This document shows, piece by piece, positions 11,597-21,696 of a stretch of DNA of 64,000 bases. Position 1 is the stretch's first letter; each line of letters begins with the position of its first letter. Source of the DNA: Laccaria trichodermophora (taxonomy: Eukaryota > Basidiomycota > Agaricomycetes > Agaricales > Hydnangiaceae); contig JACTVC010000016.1 of assembly GCA_018417955.1 (NCBI GenBank), positions 62,001 through 126,000 of the forward strand. The letters run 5' to 3'. The notes under the pieces are model-generated. The model did not search any database and was not told where the DNA came from. It was given only the letters and a program-made list of their open reading frames with translations. Made by a program: the position numbers and the translations under genes.

Positions 11597-13879
11597 TCAT
11601 ATTACTACGGCCTGGACACCATTTTTATGTATGGGTAGGGTTTCCGTATGATGCTCCCATTTAAAATTACTGTTCGAAAATTGTTGGTCAGAGTAAGCTG
11701 CGTGCACCATCCAGGTAAATCGAACGCAACGTTACACAGATGTCCACGCAACTATAAATGAAGCATCGTCCCACCACGAATTGTCAACAGGGCTCGTGCA
11801 CACCTATGACGATGCTGAGTTCCAGGGTCGCTTGAGTATAGAAATTATAGGGAATTGGAAGGTGGCTGAATAAATCCGTACCTGCATTTAGGTGTCGTAT
11901 CCCCATACTTTGATCATTCTCAATATCGACTATGATTATTGAACCTTAGTCTCGACTCTCTCGTAGACAGACTTCGATTTATGTGAAGTCATACCTTGGT
12001 TTACGCAGACACCCTAATTTGCGTGTCCCCAAGTTCTCAACCCTTCCTTCCCCGCTTCTCCCATTCCCCCTTGCCCCCCGCATCAACTGCCCGACTCAAC
12101 CATCGCCTCTACAAAAAAGGGTGGATGGAGCGCTAGTCAGACTCTTCAACGGAAAAGAGCCTATCACCCCGTAGGGGCGTAAAACGTATCGAATTTGAGT
12201 CCGTTATTCGATGGGGGGAGGATGCCCTGGCTACATGTTACCAAAATGTTACCCAATAAGAAATAGTGGGACGATGTTGAACGAACTTTGTAGCCATCAT
12301 AAGAGTAAGTACTGATATTCTATCCCTGTCAATATTATGTCAATATCAACTTTCTCGTCTTCACGCAGCCGTGGGGTCCCGTTCGGATAGTCCAATCAAA
12401 TTGTGAAGAGAATGGACGATTATCGGCGACCAGAGATACTTTTCCTTCATTGCTTAGGGTAGACGCAGCACCCTATTCCGTGCACGTCATCCACTTGCAA
12501 ACCATCTCGGGAAGATCATCACCCCGTGAGAGCCTCACCGGCGTTTTCCGAGGAAGCCTAATAGCCTGTTACCATCACTCTCTTTTTGCAGAACCATGAA
12601 CAACGTCAAGACTTGGTGTGTCAAGACGCAAGAGGCGTTCCCTTTAAAGGCGCGAAGTTGGCCCTTTTAATCTTAACACCAAGCTCCAACGTACCTTTTC
12701 ATCGCAGCCCCTCATTTTTGTGGACTGACCGATCGATTAGGAAGAGATGCCACATGAAGACTTTGGATTCCTTGGGGAAGGGACGGCGGGATCAAACTCG
12801 AACACAATCATTTTGTCACCGCAGCGCCCCGTAGCCTCTCTCTCTCAGGCCATGCCATTGCCATGCGGACCCCTGTTCTTATCTTCTCAGGTGCTTGAGG
12901 GTCAAGGAGCCGGAACCAGGAACTTGGAAGGCTGCCTTCGAACATCGAAGAGCCTCTCGCTTCGAAACAGCGAAAGCCGCAGCCTGCAGGTCATCTAACG
13001 ACCAACATAGGGCGGCAATTCCAACACTGCGCAAACGCGCTGCTTTGGCCACGTCATCCTCAACGTACGCCGGCCTCACCACGACGACTAAGTACTACGA
13101 CCTTGTAATAACTGTCGGGGTATTCAAGTTGCCTTGTGGTGGTAGATGACAGTCCATCACTCCATTGACGCACTATCCTCCTTGCAGTTGTTACGATCGC
13201 CTTCAATCCCAACTTTTTTTGGCCAATCTTCCCAAGATACTGAACGTTTTGTCTCATCGTCTTACCGTCTTCCCTTCGTTTGTCAGATCTATGAAAATTG
13301 ACAGCTGGCACTTGGCCCACTCCCCAGACAATTGACTCAACGTAGCTCCTCCCAACAGACTTATCGGCGCATCTTCTCCTCTTCCATCTCCTTCCCGTCT
13401 TCTCTTTGCTTTTCGCAACTATGAAGAATGATCGTCGACAGCTGGCACCCGCTTCAGTCCCAGGCGACAGAAACGACAGTGCAATCCTGAGTCCTCAATC
13501 GAAACCAAACAAGCTGTCGACCACCACTCCGGTGTTGCGGATTAAACGTCCACCGGCCTGTTGAATTGGAGACAGGGCTCAAGTAACGTTCGCGTTCGAG
13601 TTGATGCGAACGTGGGGAAAGAGGTACTCGATGCACGATGTGCATGAGATCTACAGTGGCGCTGAAGAGCCGCATTCTTTGCAATTACGACTAACTTGAG
13701 GTATGTAGGTTCTTTGATTCTTCTCTACATCATTCAAAAGTTCAGATTTCCTCCATAGGCCGCGTCGGGTTTATAACGACCATCCCTCTCTTCGGAACGT
13801 TTTAGAAGCCTGTTTTCTGGGACAACTTGGTCAAGAACAATGATTTGGGGAGAACTCTACCTTTGATGGGATACGTAGA
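11597..13879. other. Intergenic, no gene recognised
   Basis: Several ORFs of 60-86 codons on both strands, none with a motif I can name. A degenerate direct repeat is present: CTTCCCTTCG..ATGAAAATTG-ACAGCTGGCAC near 13265-13310 resembles TTCTCTTTGC..ATGAAGAATG..GACAGCTGGCAC near 13397-13447. Confidence 0.3.
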
Positions 13880-16155
13880 AGACTTCCCACATACCGCGGT
13901 CCGCTCGGCTACCATTGACGCTGCTTTCGCCTACCAATGTGGGCGGCCTTATACCCAAGCTGTACTTAGTACTTTCCCCCCAGCTTCTTCGGCTTTTTCT
14001 TCTTCCTCCTCGCTGTTCTATCTACGAAGCACACTCGCACTCCCTCCTCACCAAAGTTGACATCGTGACCCTCGCTAAGCAAGCTGTTTACGACTTCTTG
14101 CAACAGGGTCAGGCCTTAAACGCTTGCGGACCTCTTCGGTTCACTACCACACCTAGTCTCCTTCCTGTTTCTACAGAGTCTGCCTACAAAGAACACTCGC
14201 ACCCCCTCCCCACCAAAGTTGACATCGTGACCCTCGCTAAGCAACCTGTTGGCGACTTCTTGCAACAGGGTCAGGGGTTGAACGCTATTGGACTTCTGGA
14301 GTTCGAAGAAAGGTTCACGTTCAAGTGGTACTACCGCGCAAGATCAACCTTAGTCCTGAGGAATTGGGGTGCTCGTTGCTCGTTGTGATCATCACTGCTT
14401 TTGAGGCACCCTTTTGCTCATCCTCCCCCACACGTTACCGAAAGTTTACACCATCATAGGTCCCCTCGGTTTCTACATGCGTAATGCCGTCATTGACTCG
14501 GTGCTGCTGTGTGGATCATAGACCACAAACGGCGGGGTAGCCGTTGAAAGGGCTCAAGACAAGCTTGGTTGAAGCAAACTTGCTGGAGAGGTCGAGCAAG
14601 GTGGAGGTTGTAGGGATCGAGTTACGCTTGCCTAGCAAGCTGGCGAAGAACGCCTTTCACTCTATCGACCACTACCATCAGCACAAGTTCGCTTGCAACT
14701 GGGCGTCGAGTTGTATGCTCTCATTGAAGACGGAAGGGCCGCTGATGGAGTCAGGAACGGGAAATTTTGGGCAAAGAACGTGTTGGTGGAAGGGGGTGGG
14801 GTTGAATCGGTCTTCGTTGACTGGCTAGTTGTCGCAAGGAGCACCCTACCACTATCAGTGCAATCACTGCTGTCTTTCCCCACTTTCCGTCGACTCTGGT
14901 CACGGAACTTTGGGTTCTATGTAGAGTTTATGGTACCCAAAGTTTCCTCAGTCCATTCCCAACGCCGACAACGCCCTTTTATCGTCAGTTCCAAGCTCCA
15001 AATGGGATGGATGGTGGATGATTACGTTCATCAAGTAGCAACGAAGCAAGGCTTTGTGAAGTCAGGCGTTGAACTGATGGAGGCCGGATACAACAGATTG
15101 CATGGGGAATGCTACTACGGACATACTATCTGCAGACGACAAAGAAATTGTTTCGCTGTTGTACAATGTTTCAGAATGGAAAAAGTGCTCAGCGCTCAAC
15201 GTTCAACCCTCCGGCAACACCAATATGTGCCCACCGCCATGACTATCGACGTATGCTCCCAAACGATGGCACGTAAGACGATCGTCGTCGAGCTGATCCT
15301 TGCGAACTTGTACCACCACCTCTTTCCGCAGTATTAGAGCCCAACTCCGATCCGAGGGTCAATGATTCTGGAGTGTCATCATCCTGATTCCTGCGACGAC
15401 GTGTACCACCCGGTCGCCTTGGTGCTGAAGGCCCGTACGGGAGCGAGGTTGTTCGGAAATGGGTTGGAGCGATGGATGATGGGTCCATCAAGAAACCCTC
15501 ATTTGGAGACCTCTGGAGTCTGGAAGTTGTAGTAGCCGCACGACGTAAAGGTGGGGGAGAAATAGGACTGGGGATGGAATGAACCGTTCGCTGACTACTG
15601 GAAGGTGAGCTGGGCTCCCTCTCTTCCAAGTCCTCGTCCTCTTCGAAGGGAGTGTCTTGCGAAAAGTCGGACATGTTGGGATTCTCTGGCAAAGTCGAGA
15701 GATCTGTGCGTCGGGATCGAGGAGGAGGTCGGGCTGGATTGCCCCGTGATCGCTGGCGTGCATTCCCTGTAACACTTTCCCTTACTTCTTCCATTTCGGG
15801 ATCAAGTGTTGCGCTGTCAATGGAGCCCAGTGGCTCTGAGTCGGACTTGGATCTTCGCTGGTACATGATACTACTAAGTGATTTCCTCTGGTGTATAAGG
15901 ACAGTATTCTCACCCAATTTCGACGCGAACGTTCCGAGTCGACTAGAATAAACCCCTCGTGGTTGGGAGGGCCTTCCTGATGAGGCGGAGACACCGATAA
16001 AGGATGGGCTTGACTTAGTAATCCCTGAGGAACTTGTGCTTGCAAGAGCGACTTCAAGTCACGCTGCCTAGAAAAATTTAAATCACGAAAATGACAAACA
16101 TATCGCACCCTTACTTCGACTGTTTGAGTAAATTAAGGACGTCTTTGGCCAGGGC
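13880..16155. repeat. Segmental duplication, copy A
   Basis: Matches 50540-52605 in the same orientation along its length, with many substitutions and indels. Anchors include ACCGCGGTCC with the following GGCTACCA, TTGACATCGTGACCCT, GAAGCAAACTTGCTGGAGA, and, at the right end, the minus-strand 3' exons of the ARM gene. The minus-strand coding tail 16108-15243 is part of it, so a block containing the end of an ARM-family gene and its downstream flank was duplicated. Confidence 0.8.
14018..14290. repeat. Internal duplication, about 100 bp x 2
   Basis: The stretch with ACTCGCACTCCCTCCTCACC and TTGACATCGTGACCCTCGCT at about 14027-14120 is repeated at about 14192-14290. Copy B has this block only once, at about 50685-50780. 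Confidence 0.8.
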
Positions 16156-16693
16156 TTGAACAAATTGTTTGTCTTCCTTTATTTTCAAAGTCGATTTTCG
16201 TATCGGACTGTCAAATGTTCAGAAGGTCTCATGAGATATAGATATATATGAGTTTACCTTGTAATGTGTTCCATAGATGTCTTCAGTCCAGCAGTGATCA
16301 CATGTTGACTGAAAGTGCCGGTGTGGACCAAAGCCTTCAATATCATACAACCTCCTATAACTTCATATGCCGTTTGGCTGCTAGTGAGGAGCAATAGTTC
16401 GGGCAGGATCCCGGCATTGATTAGCGAATTTCGGCCAGTATCCGAATTTTCTGCGATGAGACGGCAAATATCGAGGGCAACTTTTTTGCATTGATCCTCT
16501 GTTACGGTGTACGAGGGGCTGTAGGGTCCGCTCTGATTAGAGAAAGGAAACGGATAAGAAACGTCGCACAAACAAACCTTAACCACCTGACCACGATTGC
16601 GACTATCCCGCTGTTGACGACGGGAGAATGCGGAGATTGTTGGACTATCTCCAACAGGAAGTGAAAAGCCTTGTGGTGGACTGCTAGAGCTAG
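15243..16693 (-). pseudogene. ARM-repeat gene, 3' part (split from 37726-32532 by the KDZ element)
   Basis: On the minus strand the frame entering from the target duplication reads LAVHHKAFHFLLEIVQQSP, an ARM-type helix that continues the frame left at 32532. A short intron (ending CTAATCAGAG, about 16520-16560) leads to a clear ARM segment (VALDICRLIAENSDTGRNSL, GGCMILKAL). After an intron 16254-16205 (GTAAAC..TTGACAG) comes KDVLNLLKQS, and after another (GTAAGG..TTTCTAG) a Ser/Pro-rich, charged tail. The tail reads either to the stop at 15782 or, after a frame change, to 15243; I cannot settle which. The real frame at the 5' edge is not the longest ORF there. No start codon or promoter of its own is expected. 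Confidence 0.75.
16687..16693. repeat. Target site duplication of KDZ element, left copy (GAGCTAG)
   Basis: Identical to 32532-32538 and abutting the element's CA terminus. The preceding base differs (A versus G), so an 8-bp duplication with one change is also possible. Confidence 0.8.
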
Positions 16694-16728
16694 CAGTTAA
16701 GTTAGTCACCTTGGCTCATTAGTAATGG
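16694..16728 (+). repeat. KDZ terminal inverted repeat, left
   Basis: Begins CAGTTAAGTTAGTCACC. It matches the inverse of 32497-32531 at about 24 of 35 positions, including a perfect GTTAGTCAC block and a TAATGG block. Confidence 0.7.
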
Positions 16729-17018
16729 GCCACCCTGCCCTGACAATCCATCAAATGGTAAGGGTCTAGCCGGACAGCCGGTTTGATTACCGGACCTCCA
16801 CTGTTAAAGGGGCGGCCGCACCCTGAACAATCCCTCAGTAACTATGCACAGGCCGTCAGGAACAATGTCCCACACGATTGGAGCGGCTGGCATGTACTTT
16901 GACCGCCATATCCCACCTGCAGGGCTGCCATCCGCTGGGGCATCTGGTATGCCGGCGGCGATTATCAGCCCTCCGCTGGGGCGTTTTGTGTGCAGGCGGC
17001 AATCACGTATACGTCGAA

Positions 17019-18751
17019 CTACTTGTACAAGTCACGCGTCATAAGTAAGAAGTCCTCCCTTGCTGAATAGATCTCATTCTTCAGCTTGTTCAACACCTCT
17101 AAGACGCACTCAGAATCCAGTAAACCCTCCACTGCATGATGCCTCAACAACTCCATGGCTTGAACTGGGTCACGACTGCGGGAGGAAAGATTGTTGACAC
17201 AGCTAATCCACTTGTCAAGTTCGCCGCTTCTAAGAAAATGCTTTCTGAGGTTAGTAACTGAAGATCAGACAAAAACTGTGACCAACCTTATTCCTAGGAA
17301 AGTCTAGTTTTTCATCAGTCCAATCTTCTCTCGTCATCTCCTCTTTGACGCTAGGGTGTGTTCCCTTTCTGGGAGGGTTGGAGGCAGACAGCGGCAAACC
17401 TGGATAGCTTAGGGCTGATTTTGCCTTGTGGAGGGGACGATCCAAGTTCATAACAGGTGGAGTTGTGGATGCAAGACCAGAGGAGCGTGCTTTGTGAAGT
17501 GGACGATCCAAATTCAATTGAGCAGCAGGCGGTGAATGAGTGAGATCTACAACATCTTCGCGAGTGAGATCTACAACATCCCCGGCGGTCAACAGGGATG
17601 CCGCCGGAGAGTGGTGTGGACGATCCAAGTTGAACGCAGTAGGTGGAAAAGCATGTGAAAGCGGTGGACTCTCTGAAGGTTCAATCTTGACCTTGATTGT
17701 TCTCACAGGTCGATCCAAATTGAGGTTCACTTTGGTGGTGATAATTGAACTGTCCGACGGTGGAGCCTTAGGCGCTGCGGAGTTATGAAGCAGAGTTTCA
17801 CGTGAGGGTGGAGAAGGAGCCTCCGTGGCTCTGATTGCAGGTTCAATATGTAAAATCAATAGAATTAGTTGTTTGCTTACAAAGGCCTAAGAGGACGATC
17901 TAACTTCAAATGGCGGACATCCTGCGATGTTGGACGTTGGTCAAGAGAGAAATCAAAGTTAATTGCGGGAGGCTTGCGTCCTGGACGGTCGAGATTAAAG
18001 GTAGATGGCACAGGGTGTTCCAGGTTCAAGTCTGGCAAAATGTGACCTTCCACGCTGGTATCGTTCCTGTCGGTCGACTCCCCTGGCGGTCGCACTGGGC
18101 GGGCGAGATTTAAGGAGTGCGCCCCCGGCGGTTGCTTTGGGCGGTCAAGATTCAAGGAAGGGGGTGCCGGCGGTCGAGTTGGGCGGTCAAGTTTTAAGGA
18201 AGGGGTCGCCGGCGGTCGAACAGGGCGATCGAGGTTTAATACGGAATGATGATCGATAGGATGCGATTCCAGATTGGGCTGCTCAGTTGTTGGCTTCTGA
18301 ACTCGAGCAGGACGGTCGAGGTTGAGGCTAGGCAGATCGTTTGTCACCGATAGTCGTTTAACTGGCCGATTAAGATTGATCGGAGGGTTGGGATGCAGAG
18401 CATGTTCAATGTTTGTTATATGATCGTTGCAGATGGGACGATCAAGATTGAACGACATAATTGCTGGGAATGGTAAGACATCAGCTATAAGAGCATTCAC
18501 AAGATTGCTGGGTTGACACACGGGATGCCTCGCTTCCCGGTGGGGGGTTGCTTGCGGCGTTCCCAGGCGGAGGGTTGCTCGCCGTGGTCCCACGTCCTGG
18601 ACGCTCCAGATTAATCTCCACTTGGTGCCGCTGTGGGCGCGTCAAATTTAGGGGTCTTGGTTCTGAGAAGTGGACAATCAGTTTCTGTATGGATGGTAAG
18701 ATAGCTGCAGACCATACCTTCATTTGGGGTGGAAGCAGTCTTTGAGGACAT
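17019..18751 (-). CDS. NLDRP-repeat protein with SUMO-type motifs (KDZ cargo)
   Basis: Start ATG at 18751 (MSSKTAS), stop at 17019-17021, about five exons with short introns (for example GTATGG..CTTCTCAG near 18716-18661, GTGTGT..TTCCCAG near 18530-18475, GTAAGC..AATCAG near 17880-17830). The body repeats the pentapeptide NLDRP (also KLDRP, NLNRP, NLERP) at least fourteen times, usually spaced by Pro-rich linkers such as RPPATPS. Near 17600-17540 lie two tandem VVDLT motifs, the classical SUMO-interacting form. VKIEP and VKEE fit the sumoylation consensus. A helical C-terminal segment (ELLRHHAVEGLLDSECVLEV) closes it. Function unknown; a SUMO-linked scaffold is an inference. It is divergent from the gene at 18985, sharing a 233-bp promoter. 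Confidence 0.65.
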
Positions 18752-18984
18752 TGTGGCTTGAGCACAGAAACGAGCTGATTGAAGGAAAGAGATCGGACAA
18801 GATAAAGACTGGATTATTGCGGTGTGTTGTTGTTTGACCTCAAAGCCCATGGTGCGGTGTGGTGTTGTTTGACATCAAAGCTGGTCACATGATCACGTGA
18901 CCATGTTGAAAACTTCATTTGGAGTTCGTTTACACACCGCCGCCCATCCACTACCTCTTTACATTTCTCACCACACACCACGCC
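18752..18984. promoter_or_regulatory. Divergent promoter with 26-bp direct repeats and CACGTG palindrome
   Basis: A 26-bp word occurs at 18821-18846 and 18856-18881 (24 of 26 identical; core TTGTTTGACMTCAAAGC). Immediately after it is a near-perfect 20-bp palindrome at 18883-18902 containing CACGTG, an E-box core. Both lie between the start codons of two oppositely directed cargo genes, so they are candidate shared control sites. Confidence 0.5.
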
Positions 18985-21517
18985 ATGCCAGCCAGCTTCG
19001 TTCCACACACCGCCGACCTCGACGCCGCGATCGAGAAGTTTCATAATGCCTTCGTGCTCATGTTGGTGGGAAAGACGGATGGGGAGATGTTTGTGAGCAA
19101 GCCCGATATGTACAGGGTGTTGAAGGCCGCGGTGAGTAATGTGTTTCTTTGCACCCAGTACAGTACTGATGAGATTGGTATGCTACAGCACGAAGTTAAC
19201 AACGAGCTCGAGACATGCAATGTGGAGACGCCCACCTTCGACCCCCTCCTCGACGAATTGAAGGCCATGATGCCGCTGTACAACCACCCATCTGGCAACG
19301 TCCCTGCGCAGAAGTTTGTCAGGCTTGCGCGACAGTGCATCCCCCCATCCATCGCTCGGAGGCTTGATCTCCCTCCTAGATCGGACCTTGAGCTCATGAC
19401 CGGCGGCGCGACGAAACCCAGGGACTCGACCGCCAAAACCTCCACCACGAAGCCCACACCTGCCAAACCCACCACCACAAAGCCCACGACCGCCAATCCT
19501 CCAGTGACGACCAAGCCAGCGACCAAGCCTGACGTCGCCGCCAAACGTACGACAAGTGTGAACGCCGCTGGAGCGAAGAGTACGAACGCCGCCGGGGGGA
19601 AGAAAGTCGACACCGCTGGGGTGAAGTCTATCCCCATGATACAAACTCGTGTGGGGAAGAAAGCCGTCACCTACGTGTCCGTGGATGAGGACGAGAGTAG
19701 TGGAGAGGAAAAGCAGGAAGAGGAAGAGGAGAGTGGACAGGAGGAGGAGGAAGAGGATGCGGAAGTTGTGAGTGTGAGGCCCACACGTCGAAGGGTGGTG
19801 AAGAGCGCGGCAGTCATTACGGATGAAATGGATGAGGACGAGGGGATCACTTGGTCTCTGGCGGATAGGAGACAGGCTGAACGAGACGCGGCGTGGTCTG
19901 GCCCCGATCCCAAAGACCCTTGTTCCAACAACGACACCAAAGACATCCGGTATTGGCAATTCTATTGGGGCCCATACAGCACCCCCCTCGCGAAGCCCAG
20001 TCCGATTTCCAGGGAGGACCTTCCCAACCGACGCCTCAACCCCATCGACAAGGAAGGCCTTGGAAAATACGTGTTGGCGGACATTTACGACACCCCATGC
20101 ACCCAATGCGCCGGCGGGAAGAACACGCCAGCCAAGCCTTGCGTCATGGTCGGGTGCAAGCCTGTTCCCTTGGCAACGACGGAGGCGGAGGAGGAAAAGG
20201 AGAGGGCTGCCGCATGTGCGAGCTGCAGGCATCACAAAAGGAGATGCGAGGGCCGCAGCCGGGGTCGTTCACGCCAGATCGTCCTCAACCCATTCAACGA
20301 GTTTAACCAGCCGGTCAAAGGGAATGGGAAGGCCAAGGTGAAGACAGAGAAGGTTACCCCGGCGGCGAAGACGCGGGCCGCACGTCGTCCAGCGGTGGAC
20401 AATGTGCTCCCTGAAGGTGAGCAATTTCTTTTTTTTACTGGCTACCTTTTGACGTTGATTTAGCTGACGAGACGGAGACGGTGACCTCGGTGGGCAAGAC
20501 AGGTCGTTCACGGAGGCCGGCAGTGCAGGAAGACCTCGCCAATGGTCAGTTTTCTGTTCACCTTGCATGGCTAGACTGACTGCATGATCATTAGGCAAAC
20601 TTGAAACGAGGATGGCGGCACTGGAGAAGACTTGCCAGGATCTCGCCAAAAAGATTGGCGACTTGGACACGACCATGCGGCGGCTCCTCAAGAACAGCTC
20701 CAAAAAATTGACACTGGACATACACAAGCTTGAGCAGGCGCACAAGTCCACGAAAGCCTACATTGAGCAAAAGACGTGCACCGCGATGGAGGCACTGGAA
20801 GAGTTGGGTAACGCCGTCCATCAGACATTGGAGAACATGGTGAAGGTCTTGGATGAAGTACCAGAGGAGGTGCGGGATGCGTTGCAGGAGTTGGGTGGGA
20901 GCGCCGCCGGGGACGAGACGGAGTCTGCCTTGCATGACATACGGGCCACGCAAGCAAGGTGGGCAGACCTCGCCAACCTGGTTGAGATGTTGATACCCAA
21001 ATCGATGGGAGGGAACGCGGTAGCAAGTGCATCCCACACCCCCACCCCTCCCCCACATACCCTCCTCCCATCGGCCATCGTGCCGCAACACACTGCGGAA
21101 GCCACCCCGGCGGCGACAATTGCGGATGCCACACTGTCGGAGAGTCTGATGCCAAATGATAAGGTCGACATCGAAATGACGGAGGCCGAGCCAGTCGACG
21201 ACAAAGAAGAGCATGCATCTGGGGAACCTGAAGACGAACCCACCCCCATGCAAGAGGATGACAGCGAGATTGGGCTGAACAAGGAGCCCGCCGGCGGCAT
21301 TGATGGAGGCCTTGATGAACAAGCCGACGAACAACCCACCAAACGGAAGCTAGAAAATGATGCCGACGATGGTCCAACCGAAAAGAAAAAGAAGAAGGCA
21401 GCACCAGTGAAGAGGAAAGGTGGCCGCAGGAAGGGTCGTGGTAAGGCGGATGACACCGAACCTGCGGCCGCAGGGCAAGACGACGTAGATGCCGAGGGCA
21501 AAGAGGTTGAGGCTTAG
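18985..21517 (+). CDS. Zn-cluster, acidic/basic linker and coiled-coil protein (KDZ cargo), 3 exons
   Basis: Exons 18985-20416, 20464-20544 and 20595-21517 join in frame to 811 residues; the start is the ATG giving MPASFVPH. Residues 1-130 are a folded-looking helical domain. Residues 145-230 are a Thr/Lys/Pro/Ala-rich linker, then an acidic run (EEDESS.., EEEEEDAE). Around residues 370-430 is a cysteine cluster: CTQC, CVMVGC and CASCRHHKRRC, resembling metal-binding clusters and the CxxC..KxxC end of Zn2Cys6 domains. After residue 490 comes a long coiled coil (KLETRMAALEKTCQDLAKKI onward), and the C-terminus is very basic (KKKKKAAPVKRKGG) then acidic. This suggests a DNA- or chromatin-binding partner of the transposase. 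Same-strand overlap with the neighbour is absent; 179 bp separate its stop from that of the convergent gene. Confidence 0.75.
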
Positions 21518-21696
21518 TTTTTCTTTGCGGGGGGTCAAATGTTTCATCTTCGGTCTCGGTGTCCATCTCCCCTTTTATTTTGTGCATACATCTCTATACT
21601 TGTCAATTTTTGCAACTATCAATAATATCAATCTGAATTGGCAGTCAAGTTGGGATTTTGGTGATTACAACACAATGCAATCAACTATAGCAACTG

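Noticed and set aside
14693..15337. A 214-codon plus-strand ORF
   Set aside because: The corresponding part of duplication copy B is full of stops in this frame, and no motif is recognisable.
16560..16709. Reading the 3' ARM fragment as a gene starting MTNLTASSSS at 16709
   Set aside because: That start codon is GTG and lies inside the transposon terminus. The frame continuous with the 5' half is a different one (LAVHHKAFHF..).
19041..21587. Long minus-strand ORFs (209-350 codons) under the Zn-cluster gene
   Set aside because: They are antisense shadows of a GC-rich coding region. The plus-strand frame has correct splice sites, a cysteine cluster and a coiled coil.
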